Source of the DNA: Gallionella sp. UBA4737
GTDB taxonomy: Bacteria > Pseudomonadota > Gammaproteobacteria > Burkholderiales > Gallionellaceae
Assembly (NCBI GenBank): GCA_002403995.1
Contig: DHIV01000029.1
Location: 1 to 42,319 of the forward strand
Reading direction: 5' to 3'
DNA: 42,319 nucleotides
Shown piece by piece: positions 16,024 through 25,615 of the stretch; the first letter of the stretch is position 1, and the number at the start of each line of letters is the position of its first letter. The translations under genes were made by a program, and so were the position numbers. Below the pieces are notes generated by a model. That model did not search any database. It was not told the DNA's origin and was given only the letters and a program-made list of their open reading frames with translations.

Positions 16024-16539
16024 ATGCAGCACATACACTGTTTCGCCCCTGTTGCTGACAAAGCCGCAACGGTCCTTATCCTGGGAAGCATGCCGGGGAA
16101 AGCATCTCTGGCAGCGGGCGAGTACTATGCCCATCAGCGAAATCTTTTCTGGACTATCATGGGCGAACTTGTTGGCGCTCACCCCGGTCTTCCCTACCGG
16201 GACAGGCTCAGGATTTTACGATCTTCGGGAATCGCTTTATGGGACGTGCTCGGATCATGCATCCGCAAAACCAGTCTGGACTCTCACATTGAGATGGACT
16301 CGGCAGTCACTAACGATTTCAAGGCTTTCTTCCTGCAACATCCAGGTATCACGCATGTGTTCTTCAATGGAGCCAAAGCCGAGCAGTGTTTCCTGAAGCA
16401 TGTCCTGCCTTCGCTCAAATCAGCCCCGCTGCAATATCAACGGCTACCGTCGACCAGTCCGGCCAATGCAGGAATAACCTATCAGCAAAAACTGCTTGCC
16501 TGGCAGTCCGTTATACGAAGCACTGCTGGAAAGCAATAA
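16024..16539 (+). CDS. DNA-deoxyinosine (hypoxanthine) glycosylase, UDG superfamily
   Basis: A 171-residue protein of the uracil-DNA glycosylase superfamily, in the branch called hypoxanthine-DNA glycosylase. Motif I is LILGSMPGKASLAAGEYYAH near residue 20-38, with RNLFWTIMG following; motif II is LPSTSPANAGITY near 143. These proteins remove deaminated bases, hypoxanthine from deaminated adenine in the characterised family 6 enzyme. The start lies 6 bases after the mltC stop, so the two may share a transcript. Substrate preference cannot be read from the sequence. Confidence 0.87.
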   Translation: MQHIHCFAPVADKAATVLILGSMPGKASLAAGEYYAHQRNLFWTIMGELVGAHPGLPYRDRLRILRSSGIALWDVLGSCIRKTSLDSHIEMDSAVTNDFKAFFLQHPGITHVFFNGAKAEQCFLKHVLPSLKSAPLQYQRLPSTSPANAGITYQQKLLAWQSVIRSTAGKQ

Positions 16540-16599
16540 GGGCAGGTCGGGCAAGGGGCAAGATTCCGGCCGTTGTTATTCTTCCCATTGCGGACAGGT

Positions 16600-17358
16600 T
16601 CAGCTGAACTCCTTGACGATATGCTGCTGGCGGCGGCTGATTCCAAGCAACTCGTCCAGGCCCTTCAATTTCACCAGCCAGCCGCTTTCACCTTCGTCTC
16701 CGCCCTTTTCAAAGCCCGCAATCGCATCCTTCGCGACCAGGCTGTTGCGGTGAATGCGCACGAAACGCGCGCCAAATTCTTTTTCCAAAGCGTTGAGCGA
16801 TTCTTCGATCAGATATTCCCGTTCGGCGGTGCGCACCGTGATGTACTTCAACTCGGCGCGCAGATACAGTACCTGTTCGATGGGGATCAGAAGGATCTTG
16901 CCGCGTTCGTGGATGGATAGATTTTTGCGCGGTTCAGGCAGCAAGTCGCGCAACACTTCGGTTTGCACCGGGACCGCTTCACGCGCGCGATTCAGCGCTT
17001 CGAACAAGCGTCCCAAACGTATCGGTTTGAGCAGGTAATCAATCACATGCAGATCGAATGCCTTGATCGCGTATGCATCATAAGCGGTGGTGAATATCAC
17101 CACCGGCGGCTTGAGTAATTTGTTCAGATGTTGCGCGAGTTCGATGCCGTCCATTTGCGGCATGCGGATGTCCAGCAACACCACATCGGCAGTGACTCCA
17201 GCAAGCTTGTCCAAAGCTTCCTGGCCATTGCCCGCTTCGCCCACCACCTCCAGCGCCAACTGCTGGCTGCAATCGTTCAGCAAATCGCGCAGCCGGTTGC
17301 GTGCCGGGGGTTCGTCATCCACGATGAAGACGCGCAGGGCAAGTTCGATGTTGTTCAT
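16600..17358 (-). CDS. LytTR-family response regulator (AlgR-like)
   Basis: A 252-residue DNA-binding response regulator. The receiver domain (about 8-125) has the acidic pair in FIVDDEPPAR, phospho-acceptor Asp63 in LLDIRMPQMDG and the Lys in DYLLKPIRLGR. The LytTR domain (about 145-245) shows KYITVRTAEREYLIEESLN and the typical FVRIHRNSLVA. Its start overlaps the stop of the histidine kinase gene by ATGA, so the pair is co-translated. In betaproteobacteria this pair commonly lies next to argH, as here. Target genes are unknown. Confidence 0.93.
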   Translation of the reverse strand: MNNIELALRVFIVDDEPPARNRLRDLLNDCSQQLALEVVGEAGNGQEALDKLAGVTADVVLLDIRMPQMDGIELAQHLNKLLKPPVVIFTTAYDAYAIKAFDLHVIDYLLKPIRLGRLFEALNRAREAVPVQTEVLRDLLPEPRKNLSIHERGKILLIPIEQVLYLRAELKYITVRTAEREYLIEESLNALEKEFGARFVRIHRNSLVAKDAIAGFEKGGDEGESGWLVKLKGLDELLGISRRQQHIVKEFS

Positions 17359-18479
17359 GACGGTCGCACCTTTACATAGGGCAATACGATTTCCACACGA
17401 TAGAAGTTCTTGCCGCTTTCGACCTGATAACGCGCTTCCGCGTCAAACAGCAGATCCAGCCGTTCGCGGATGTTTTGCAATGCCATTTTATTATTAGATC
17501 GCTGTTTGTTGCCAGCGGCCGGAGGCGTCGATCTTTCAGGCGCGTGATTCCCCTGGAAATCGCCAGCGCCGTGTAACTCCCTTGCTGCGGTGACGCGCTC
17601 CACACAGGGATTTTCCACGGTCAGTCGCAGTTCATCGCCGCTGCGGCGCAACACAATTTTGATGCTGCCGCCTTGCGGCAACGCCTCGATGCCGTGATAC
17701 ACCGCGTTCTCCAGCAACGGCTGCAACAACAGCGGCGGGATCAGCGCGTTGTCCGGCACATCCTGCATCTGCCAATCCACACTCAGGCGTTCGCCCATGC
17801 GCAATTGCTCCAGCGCGATATATTGTTTGCTCAGCTGGATCTCGCGGCTTAACGGCACCAGGTCCCGCGCATCCGCCATCGCCATGCGAAACAGGTCCGC
17901 CATGTCTTCCAGCGCGGTTTCGGCTTTCTTGGGTTGGGCGCGCATGATGCCGAGCACCGCGTTGATGGTATTGAAAAGGAAGTGCGGCCGGATGCGCGCG
18001 CGCAATACCTGCAAACGCGCTTCATGCAAAGCGCGCGACAACCTCTTGGTGCGCAGCCGGAAATACAGCAACAGTATGCCGCACATCACCATACCGAGCA
18101 GCGCATAGCGCGCCTCATCAAAATAGTAACCTGATTTCCCCAGCGGGCTGTATAGATCGCTGCCGTATTCATAGATGGACAGCGTCAACAAAACCACCAG
18201 CGTCATCACTGCCAGTACGCCCTGCCAGTAAGGCATCCGATTCAGCCACGGCTGTGCGGCCCACAACAGCAACAGGCTGGTCAGTAATACCGGTGTAAGC
18301 AACGTGGTGATCTGCATCATGCGCTCAGCCACGTCGGTCCACGCATTCGCCTGCAAGATCGCCTGCAGGATCGCCAGGCCGTTGCTGATCAGCAGGATGC
18401 GCAGCAGGATGCCGAGGTTGCGGAAGTTGGGCAACGTATCGGGCCGGGCATTTTGTTTTATACTGCGCGGATTATTCAT
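17355..18479 (-). CDS. Sensor histidine kinase (AlgZ/LytS-like) with in-frame insertion at the ATP lid
   Basis: A 374-residue membrane kinase: about four hydrophobic segments in residues 20-140, then a His_kinase domain with the phospho-acceptor His166 in [14 protein letters not shown] and a HATPase domain with Asn257 in LLENAVYHG. After LTVENPC (about 292) comes a stretch of about 35 residues, including [15 protein letters not shown] and [11 protein letters not shown], before [12 protein letters not shown] resumes the family sequence. Homologs normally have a short Gly-rich link here. The extra block is encoded by 17497-17600, which contains a hairpin, and falls at the flexible lid over ATP. 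Kinase activity may be altered but all catalytic boxes read through. It is partner of the LytTR regulator. Confidence 0.9.
   Translation of the reverse strand: MNNPRSIKQNARPDTLPNFRNLGILLRILLISNGLAILQAILQANAWTDVAERMMQITTLLTPVLLTSLLLLWAAQPWLNRMPYWQGVLAVMTLVVLLTLSIYEYGSDLYSPLGKSGYYFDEARYALLGMVMCGILLLYFRLRTKRLSRALHEARLQVLRARIRPHFLFNTINAVLGIMRAQPKKAETALEDMADLFRMAMADARDLVPLSREIQLSKQYIALEQLRMGERLSVDWQMQDVPDNALIPPLLLQPLLENAVYHGIEALPQGGSIKIVLRRSGDELRLTVENPCVERVTAARELHGAGDFQGNHAPERSTPPAAGNKQRSNNKMALQNIRERLDLLFDAEARYQVESGKNFYRVEIVLPYVKVRPS
17497..17600 (-). repeat. In-frame insertion in the histidine kinase gene
   Basis: Boundaries are approximate and inferred from where the protein departs from and returns to the family. 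Inside, GGCGC (17539-17543) pairs with GCGCC (17566-17570) and GATT (17546-17549) with AATC (17558-17561), a hairpin with an 8-base loop. It does not match modules A or B. Confidence 0.5.
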
Positions 18480-18555
18480 GGCAGCAGAACTTCAGGATCA
18501 TGGCGGGGAAGCCCTGAGTTTTCGATGCTTCATTTTGGGACATGTGGGGGCGGCA

Positions 18556-19938
18556 ATGCAAGATAAAGATACCTGGTCGGGACGATTCGCCGAACCGGTG
18601 GCGGAATTGGTAAAGCGTTACACGGCATCGGTGAGCTTCGACCACAAGCTGGCCATGTTCGATATTCAAGGCTCGCTGGCCCACGCACAGATGCTGGCAT
18701 CTTGCGGCATCATCGCGACACAGGACCTGAACGACATCAAGCGCGGTTTGGCACAAATCGAAAATGAAATCATCAGCGGCGAATTCGTCTGGTCGCTGGA
18801 TCTGGAGGATGTGCACCTCAACATCGAGAAGCGTCTCACTACGCTGGTCGGCGATGCCGGGAAGCGCCTGCATACCGGACGTTCGCGCAATGACCAGGTG
18901 GCGACCGATGTGCGGCTGTATCTGCGTCACGAAATTGATGTGCTGCTCGGACTGATCAAGGCGTTGCAAAGCGCGCTGCTCGATCTTGCCGAACCGCATA
19001 TCAACACCATCATGCCCGGATTCACCCATTTGCAGGTCGCCCAGCCGATCAGCTTCGCACATCACCTGATGGCCTACTTCGAGATGCTCAAGCGCGATGC
19101 GGAACGGCTGATCGATTGCCGCAAGCGTGTCAACCGCCTGCCGTTGGGCGCGGCGGCATTGGCCGGAACCAGCTATCCGATCAAACGCGAATATGTCGCC
19201 GATCTGCTCGGCTTTGACGGCGTGTGCGAGAACTCCCTGGATGCGGTCTCTGATCGCGACTTCGCCATCGAATTCACCGCCTGCGCAGCGCTGATCATGA
19301 CGCATCTGTCGCGCTTTTCCGAAGAACTGATCCTGTGGATGAACCCGCGCTTCGGCTTTATCGATATCGCCGATCGTTTCTGCACCGGTTCTTCCATCAT
19401 GCCGCAGAAAAAAAATCCCGATGTTCCTGAACTGGTGCGCGGCAAGACCGGACGAGTGAACGGTCACCTGGTCGCGCTGCTCACGCTGATGAAGGGCCAG
19501 CCTCTGGCTTACAACAAGGACAATCAGGAAGACAAGGAGCCGTTGTTCGACACCGTGGAAACGCTGACGCAAACCCTGCGTGTCTACGCAGAGATGATCA
19601 CCGGCATCCAGGTCAATCCTGAAGCCATGCGCAATGCTGCCTTGCAGGGCCACGCCACCGCCACCGACCTGGCCGATTATCTGGTGAAAAAGGGCGTGCC
19701 ATTCCGCGATGCTCATGAATCAGTGGCTGTCGCGGTGCGCTTCGCCGAACAGCGCGGCTGCGAATTAAACGCCGTCAGCCTTGCCGAATTGCAGCGATTT
19801 TCATCGCACATCGGCGAAGACGTGTATCAGGTCTTATCGCTGGAAGGTTCTATCGCCAGCCGCAACCACGTCGGAGGAACCGCGCCGCATCAAGTCGAAG
19901 CGGCGATCGTGCGGGCGCGTGCCAGCCTCACTAAATAA
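18556..19938 (+). CDS. argH: Argininosuccinate lyase
   Basis: A 460-residue cytoplasmic enzyme splitting argininosuccinate into arginine and fumarate, last step of arginine synthesis. The start at 18556 begins [19 protein letters not shown], the family N-terminus; the frame is open back to 18304 only through the kinase gene on the other strand. [19 protein letters not shown] near 110 and the fumarase-lyase signature [19 protein letters not shown] near 280 are intact. The gene is divergent from the histidine kinase gene. A TATACT hexamer at 18459-18464, inside the start of that gene, is a possible -10 box with no clear -35. Confidence 0.97.
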   Translation: MQDKDTWSGRFAEPVAELVKRYTASVSFDHKLAMFDIQGSLAHAQMLASCGIIATQDLNDIKRGLAQIENEIISGEFVWSLDLEDVHLNIEKRLTTLVGDAGKRLHTGRSRNDQVATDVRLYLRHEIDVLLGLIKALQSALLDLAEPHINTIMPGFTHLQVAQPISFAHHLMAYFEMLKRDAERLIDCRKRVNRLPLGAAALAGTSYPIKREYVADLLGFDGVCENSLDAVSDRDFAIEFTACAALIMTHLSRFSEELILWMNPRFGFIDIADRFCTGSSIMPQKKNPDVPELVRGKTGRVNGHLVALLTLMKGQPLAYNKDNQEDKEPLFDTVETLTQTLRVYAEMITGIQVNPEAMRNAALQGHATATDLADYLVKKGVPFRDAHESVAVAVRFAEQRGCELNAVSLAELQRFSSHIGEDVYQVLSLEGSIASRNHVGGTAPHQVEAAIVRARASLTK

Positions 19939-19979
19939 CTCTGATAGCATGCATTGCCGCATTCATGTGGCGAAACGAA

Positions 19980-22457
19980 TCATATCTCATCCCCGCTGAG
20001 TGCGATGTGGTCCTGCTCTGCAAGCAGGGCGGTAAATTCCTTCACCGGCACAGGTCTGCCGAACAGATAACCCTGATAGAGCCGGCAACCCGCCTCCCAA
20101 AGGAAATCGCGCTGGGCATCGGTTTCCACGCCTTCGGCAATGACCTCAATGCCGAGATTGTTGGCCATGCCGATAATGGTTTGAACTATCATCGAATCGG
20201 TCGATTTTATTCCGATGTTGCGCACGAATGACTGGTCGATCTTCAACTGATCGAGTGGCAATTGCGTCAGATATGCCAGCGATGAGTAGCCCGTGCCAAA
20301 ATCGTCCATGGAAAAACGCACGCCTATCGATTTCAGCGCATGCATCTTGTTTATGGTGTCGACTACATTTTCGAGCACCGTGCTTTCGGTCAATTCAATT
20401 TTGAGACGCGATGGATTGATCGAGGTCTGCTTGATCATTTCGCTCACTTGCTTGACAAATCCCGGTTGACGAAACTGCCTGGCACTGACATTGACGGCAA
20501 GCGACAATTCGCCAGTAAGCGGATTGCTTTCCCATTCTTTGAGTTGTTCGCATGCAGTCTGTAACACCCATTGACCGATAGGCAGGATCAGCCCGGTATC
20601 TTCAGCCACGGGAATGAACAGGGAGGGATTGATCATCCCTTGTTCCGGATCTTCCCAGCGGATCAATGCCTCTGCGCCAATGGGGCGTTGCTCGCTATCA
20701 ACCTGCATCTGGTAATAAAGCTTGAATTCATATCTTGGCAACGCTTTCCGCATTCCAGCTTCGAGCTGACTGCGAATTTCCAGCGCGGCCTGCATTGCGG
20801 GATCAAAGAAACGCAGGGTATTGCGTCCGGCTTTTTTTGCCGCATACATCGCCGTATCGGCCTGTTTGAGCAAATCGTCGAGATTTTGTCTGTAATTGGC
20901 AAACAGGGATATGCCTATACTCGCGGTACTGTAGTGCTCGACCTCTTTGAGCATATAAAGCTGGCTGATGTCGATAAGCATCTTTTCTCCCACCTCCCGC
21001 GCCTGCACAGCAGCCTCCGTTCGGTTTACGCTCAATCCCTCCAATAACACCACGAATTCATCCCCGCCCAAACGCGCCAAAGTGTCGCTCTCGCGTATGC
21101 AGTCTCGCAGGCGCTGGCCCACCTCGATCAATAGCAGATCACCGATATCATGCCCTCTGGTGTCGTTCAATATCTTGAAATTATCAAGATCGATGAACAA
21201 AAGTGCGGCGCAGGTCTTGTTGCGCGCGCTGGTTGTGACTGCCTGATGGAGGCGGTCAAGCAGCAAGCGGCGGTTGGGCAATTGGCACAGCGGGTCATAA
21301 AAGGCAAGATTGTGGATTTTCTCTTCCGCTTGTTTGCGTTCGGTGATGTCGAGAAAAGCGCAGATATAATTGGTGATTTTTTCTTCTTTGCCAACCACGG
21401 CTGTAATGGTCAGCCATTCCGGATAGATTTCCCCGTTCTTGCGGCGGTTCCAGATCTCGCCCTGCCAGAAATTGTCGCGATGCAGCACTTCGCTCATACG
21501 CGTGAGAAACCCGGGGTCGTCCCGATTAGACTTGAGCATGCTCAGGTTTTTGCCGATCGCCTCTTCGGCACTGTAGCCGCTCAGATTCGTGAAAACACGG
21601 TTGACACGAATGATCACCTCATTCTGATCGGTTACGATCATGCCTTCCTCGATCTCGAAAGCAATCGCTGCAATACTCAAAGCTGTCTCGCGCTCTTCCA
21701 GAACCGCCATCATGCTATTGAAGGCATGGGCCATATCGGAGATGTCCTTGGGACCGGAGAGCACGGCCCGCACTTCCAATTCGCCTGCCTTGGCACGCCC
21801 CATGCTGGCCGACAACTGGTTAAGCGGCCGGGTCATGCGGTTGGTCAGAAAACGGATCAGGAGCAGGAACAGCAGTGCGAAGGAAAACGATGTGGCCATG
21901 TTGGCGATAAAAATGTCGGTCGCCGTCCGGGCAAGTTCCGCCTTGCTCATCACCACTGAGACATGACCGAGCAATTCTGGGGGGGTCGTCTGCACATTGA
22001 ATGGCGATTCGGCGGAAGGTTGCGTATACACCGGCGCTACAAAGCGCCATGCATTCCGGCTTTCTGCATCGAGAACGGCTGCGGCCTGCGGCCAACCGGT
22101 TCGCTCGGCTTCAGCGGGTAATTTGGTCGGGCCGGCACTGCCGCGCGACAACAATGCGCGCTGGTTGACATCACGTATTTCCACGCTGACCACGCCTGGA
22201 AATGCCATGGTTGCTTTCACTGCCTCGGCAGCGTTTTCTGCCGAGGCGTAAATCAGCGCCAAGGCGCTCTGGCGGGCCAGGTTCTCGGTGATGCGCTGGC
22301 CCTGTTCAAGCAGGTTACGGCGTACCCGCTCGTTGCTCTGCCACGATCCCACCAGAGAGGAAGCCAACGCCAGAAACAGAATCCCGAGCGTCACCATAAT
22401 GCCAAGCTGGCGCTCAAAGGTGAATTTATGGAGAAATTCGTTGAGAATCTTCTTCAT
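19980..22457 (-). CDS. Membrane GGDEF/EAL protein with CHASE8-like sensor, HAMP and PAS
   Basis: An 825-residue inner-membrane c-di-GMP enzyme. Order: membrane segment about 18-40; periplasmic CHASE8-like domain 40-175 (ARQSALALIYASAENAAEAV); membrane segment about 183-203; HAMP 205-255; PAS 262-375; GGDEF 385-550 with the intact LGGDEF near 463-468; EAL 565-815 with EAL at about 596-598 and DDFGTGYSSLAYL. Both signatures look catalytically complete, so it could make and break c-di-GMP. It lies 12 bases after the periplasmic binding protein gene and downstream of a TonB receptor, which suggests that the binding protein or its ligand is the input. It converges on argH. Confidence 0.94.
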   Translation of the reverse strand: MKKILNEFLHKFTFERQLGIMVTLGILFLALASSLVGSWQSNERVRRNLLEQGQRITENLARQSALALIYASAENAAEAVKATMAFPGVVSVEIRDVNQRALLSRGSAGPTKLPAEAERTGWPQAAAVLDAESRNAWRFVAPVYTQPSAESPFNVQTTPPELLGHVSVVMSKAELARTATDIFIANMATSFSFALLFLLLIRFLTNRMTRPLNQLSASMGRAKAGELEVRAVLSGPKDISDMAHAFNSMMAVLEERETALSIAAIAFEIEEGMIVTDQNEVIIRVNRVFTNLSGYSAEEAIGKNLSMLKSNRDDPGFLTRMSEVLHRDNFWQGEIWNRRKNGEIYPEWLTITAVVGKEEKITNYICAFLDITERKQAEEKIHNLAFYDPLCQLPNRRLLLDRLHQAVTTSARNKTCAALLFIDLDNFKILNDTRGHDIGDLLLIEVGQRLRDCIRESDTLARLGGDEFVVLLEGLSVNRTEAAVQAREVGEKMLIDISQLYMLKEVEHYSTASIGISLFANYRQNLDDLLKQADTAMYAAKKAGRNTLRFFDPAMQAALEIRSQLEAGMRKALPRYEFKLYYQMQVDSEQRPIGAEALIRWEDPEQGMINPSLFIPVAEDTGLILPIGQWVLQTACEQLKEWESNPLTGELSLAVNVSARQFRQPGFVKQVSEMIKQTSINPSRLKIELTESTVLENVVDTINKMHALKSIGVRFSMDDFGTGYSSLAYLTQLPLDQLKIDQSFVRNIGIKSTDSMIVQTIIGMANNLGIEVIAEGVETDAQRDFLWEAGCRLYQGYLFGRPVPVKEFTALLAEQDHIALSGDEI

Positions 22458-22469
22458 GATCGAATACGT

Positions 22470-23492
22470 TTATTGCTCCGGGAATGTCATGTCGAAATTC
22501 TTCAGGCGGACCGGATTAAGCCCCAGGTGCTTGGCGGTACGCAGGTTGACAGCACTTTGCACATCGCGCAATGACATCATGCCACGCTTTCCAGATTCAC
22601 CACCCGAATTCAAAATGCCCTCAGCCAAACCGGCAAGACTCATCCCCAGCGCCTCGTTGTCAGGATAAAGCGAAAACAACACGCCACGCCGAACGTGGCC
22701 AAAATTGCTGGAAAAAACGGCGACACCTTGATTCCATGAATTCTGCAACACCAGGGGCAGAATCGAACTATCCTCCACCGTGGTGGGATCCTGCGGCAAC
22801 CACAACACATCACTGCGGCCGTCGGCTGCAGAAAATATTTCCTGATAGGACCGTACCGCACTGCGCAGATCTTGTGCCTGGTAAGCCATCAACTCCAACC
22901 CTTGAGCACTGGCGGCATCTTTGGCCAGCTTGATCAGCCAGCCGTTGAAGTTGGGGTCGTAGACGACAAAAATGCGCTTCGTCATCGGCATCAGCGCTTT
23001 CATGCGGGTGAACAACAATGCAGGGTCCGGCGACAGGGTGATCACCGGTTGTCCGCGCGCCTCATTCTCCGGCACTGTCAACACACCGCCCACCACCACC
23101 TGGATGTCTTTATCCAGCGCTGTCGCAGTCTTCATCCCCTGCCGCCCAAGTGCGATCACCACCCTGGTTTTCTGGTATAGCAGACTGGCTTTCAATTTAG
23201 CGATATCCGTATCAGAACTCACCGGATAACTCGTTACCCGGGTGCCGACCTTGTCCTCGACACCTTTGATCATTTCATCGAATATATCCCGATAAGGTTC
23301 ACCGATATCGGGATAGATCACTGCGATCGTATCTTCTCCCGCTGACCATACCGGTGATGTGGCAGCTAGCACCGAGCAGAAAAAAAGCACGACACACAGC
23401 GCTATCACTCCCTTCTCCCGCAAGCGGAAGAGGGAATTTGCATAGACAATAGGGGCCGGTATGTCTGGCGAAATTTTCTGGCAGTAATCCAT
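22470..23492 (-). CDS. Periplasmic ABC-type substrate-binding protein (ABC_sub_bind family)
   Basis: A 340-residue secreted protein of the TrpX-like ABC_sub_bind family. The start at 23492 overlaps the TonB receptor stop as TGATG; an earlier ATG at 23522 would give 10 more residues inside the receptor gene. A long N-terminal arm is followed by a signal segment (about GVIALCVVLFFCSVLAA) ending VWSAGE. The mature part has IAVIYPDIGEPYRDIFDEM, VVIALGRQGMKTA and VFSSNFGHVRRGVLFSL. No permease or ATPase gene is adjacent, so it probably works as a ligand-binding partner of the following GGDEF/EAL sensor rather than in transport. The ligand is unknown. Confidence 0.82.
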   Translation of the reverse strand: MDYCQKISPDIPAPIVYANSLFRLREKGVIALCVVLFFCSVLAATSPVWSAGEDTIAVIYPDIGEPYRDIFDEMIKGVEDKVGTRVTSYPVSSDTDIAKLKASLLYQKTRVVIALGRQGMKTATALDKDIQVVVGGVLTVPENEARGQPVITLSPDPALLFTRMKALMPMTKRIFVVYDPNFNGWLIKLAKDAASAQGLELMAYQAQDLRSAVRSYQEIFSAADGRSDVLWLPQDPTTVEDSSILPLVLQNSWNQGVAVFSSNFGHVRRGVLFSLYPDNEALGMSLAGLAEGILNSGGESGKRGMMSLRDVQSAVNLRTAKHLGLNPVRLKNFDMTFPEQ

Positions 23493-25579
23493 CAGAGCTG
23501 GTGGCTCAGCTCGACGCGCCATGCTCTTCCGGCCAGCGGCAGGTCGTTGGGAATCAGCCCCGGTGCCGGAGATGGCTCACGCGCATCGGCATTGAACATA
23601 TTGAGCACCTTGAACGCAACATCCCAATCGCTGCTCTGATTTTTGCTACGCAGCGTGAGGTCCACGGTGTGGTAATCAGCGATGGGCGGACGCGGATCCA
23701 GCGGCTCGCGCTTGCGATCGGCGACATAGTTGAGTTGCGTGTCCAGAGTCCAGCGTGGCATGAAGCGCCAGTCCGCACGCGCATAGGCATGATGCCGGGG
23801 TGCGTTGCCCGCATCCTGGTTGGTTGTCTCATCGATCGAATGTTGTAGGGCATAATTGCCCGACAGACGCAGATTAGCAGCCGCGTCCCAGACCAGTTCG
23901 ACTTCCATGCCGTTGCCATGCTGCCTCCCGGCATTCTGCGCGGTGGAAATGCCAGTACTCGCGTCCTGCACGAAACGCAGGATATCTTTCATCTGGTAGC
24001 GGAACAGGTTCAAGTTCGCCTGCAAGCTGCTGGCCGCCTGCCAGGCGAAAGCCAGTTCCACTGATTCGTTGGTTTCCGGTTTGAGGTTGGGATTACCCTG
24101 TGTCACCGGGTTATTGATGCTGTAGAGTTCAGCGAATGACGGTGGCCTGAAAGCACGGCCGTAGAGCACCTTGCTGGTCAGGTTGTAAGCGGTTTCCCAT
24201 ACCAGCGCAATGCGCGGATTGGTGGTGCCGCCGAAATCAGAATACTGGTCACGGCGCACGCCGGCAGTCAGATACCAGTCCTGGATGAAAGCCCATTCGT
24301 CTTGCGCGTAAACATAGTTTACGCGGCGGCTATGCGGACGTATGAAAGGCGCAGTGTCAGTAACGTCCATCACTGATCCGAGCGAATTCAATACCCCAGG
24401 AAAAGGAGTAGAGAAGTTCTTGGTTTCCTGGATACGGTACAGGTCATCATTCTGCGTACCTGTGCCAAAGCGCAGCTTATGTTTTTGCAATCCGGAATAA
24501 ATAGCCGACAGGTTGAAACGCAAGTGGCGCTCCCACTTGTACGGATTGCCGATCACACCGTTGGGAAATGCGCCATAACCAAAATTAGACCCCGGCGGGA
24601 AAAGCGTCAGATCTGATTGCTCGGTAATATACAGATAGCTGGTTTGTGCAGTCACATCCAGGTCCGGCACAAAATTCGCGTCCTGATAGGTTAGGTCGGT
24701 GGAGACACGTTCTCCATAATTTTTCCCCGCAGGGTCTAACGCAGAAGCGACGCCGGCGCCGGTACTCGCGTCGGAGCGCTGTTGAAAGCCGACGCGCAGC
24801 CGCCATTTGTCACGAGCCAAATCGAAGCGGCCATCGATAGCGTTGCGGCCTAGATTGACCGGTCCCGGCGCGAGGGATGCAGTGGTGCCAAGCAGAGAGT
24901 CATAGTAGGACTGTGCGTCTGCTGCGATAATGCGACGCTGGCCGTCGGTATGGCCCGCCCGCAAATAAGCAGAAACATCGTAATCGCCCAATGCGCCACC
25001 ATATTGTACCCAGGCATCTTTACTGTTGAACGAGCCGACGCGCAAACCCAGTTGGCTACCATCGAGATCGGCGGAAGTCTTGGTAATGATGTTGATAACG
25101 CCGGAAAATGCGTCCGCACCATACAGCGCGGAACCGGGGCCGCGTATCACCTCGATGCGCGCGATGTTCTCCACCGGCATGCCAGCCCAGATTTGGGAAC
25201 GATCACCGAAATACGCACCTGTGATCGGAATACCATTCACCAGCATCAACACCTGGGGATTGTACTGAGTGTAAATGCCGCGTATGGTGTAAATCGGGTT
25301 GTAGCCTAAAGGTGAGCGCGCCACATGCATACCCGGCACCGTTTCCAGCACCTCGTCCAGATCCGCCGCGCCTATGGCGGCAATTTCTTCTGCTGTGATC
25401 ACGGTAGCGACAGACGGAGCGCGCGCAATAGGTTGGGGGCTGCCAGTGGCGATGGTGACAAAGGACTTGTCACCGTAGGCCAGCGTCAACTCTTCTTCCT
25501 CGGACTGCGGCGCAGCATGGGCACCGGCGGCCCATGCCGCTAACAACACAGCCAACAGTCGTTCGACCGATGTTTTCAT
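23492..25579 (-). CDS. TonB-dependent outer-membrane receptor
   Basis: A 695-residue outer-membrane receptor. Signal peptide about 1-22 (cleaved near AHA-AP), plug domain about 50-165 (ATVITAEEIAAIGAADLDEV, IRGIYTQYNPQVLMLVNG, IEVIRGPGSALYGADAFSGV) and a beta-barrel to the C-terminus with the usual RAFRPPSFAELY and NPNLKPETNESVEL. The plug resembles colicin I/vitamin B12-type receptors. The ligand could be a siderophore, cobalamin or another chelate; the sequence does not decide. An AGAGGGA ribosome site precedes the ATG. It follows the citrate-synthase-like gene by 36 bases and overlaps the binding-protein gene, so it is probably part of one long transcript. Confidence 0.93.
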   Translation of the reverse strand: MKTSVERLLAVLLAAWAAGAHAAPQSEEEELTLAYGDKSFVTIATGSPQPIARAPSVATVITAEEIAAIGAADLDEVLETVPGMHVARSPLGYNPIYTIRGIYTQYNPQVLMLVNGIPITGAYFGDRSQIWAGMPVENIARIEVIRGPGSALYGADAFSGVINIITKTSADLDGSQLGLRVGSFNSKDAWVQYGGALGDYDVSAYLRAGHTDGQRRIIAADAQSYYDSLLGTTASLAPGPVNLGRNAIDGRFDLARDKWRLRVGFQQRSDASTGAGVASALDPAGKNYGERVSTDLTYQDANFVPDLDVTAQTSYLYITEQSDLTLFPPGSNFGYGAFPNGVIGNPYKWERHLRFNLSAIYSGLQKHKLRFGTGTQNDDLYRIQETKNFSTPFPGVLNSLGSVMDVTDTAPFIRPHSRRVNYVYAQDEWAFIQDWYLTAGVRRDQYSDFGGTTNPRIALVWETAYNLTSKVLYGRAFRPPSFAELYSINNPVTQGNPNLKPETNESVELAFAWQAASSLQANLNLFRYQMKDILRFVQDASTGISTAQNAGRQHGNGMEVELVWDAAANLRLSGNYALQHSIDETTNQDAGNAPRHHAYARADWRFMPRWTLDTQLNYVADRKREPLDPRPPIADYHTVDLTLRSKNQSSDWDVAFKVLNMFNADAREPSPAPGLIPNDLPLAGRAWRVELSHQL

Positions 25580-25615
25580 GGTGATCCCCTCTTTACACTT
25601 CTGTTTAAACCGTAT

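Noticed and set aside
18472..19716. 414-codon minus-strand frame opposite argH
   Set aside because: Lies wholly within argH and has no recognisable domain.
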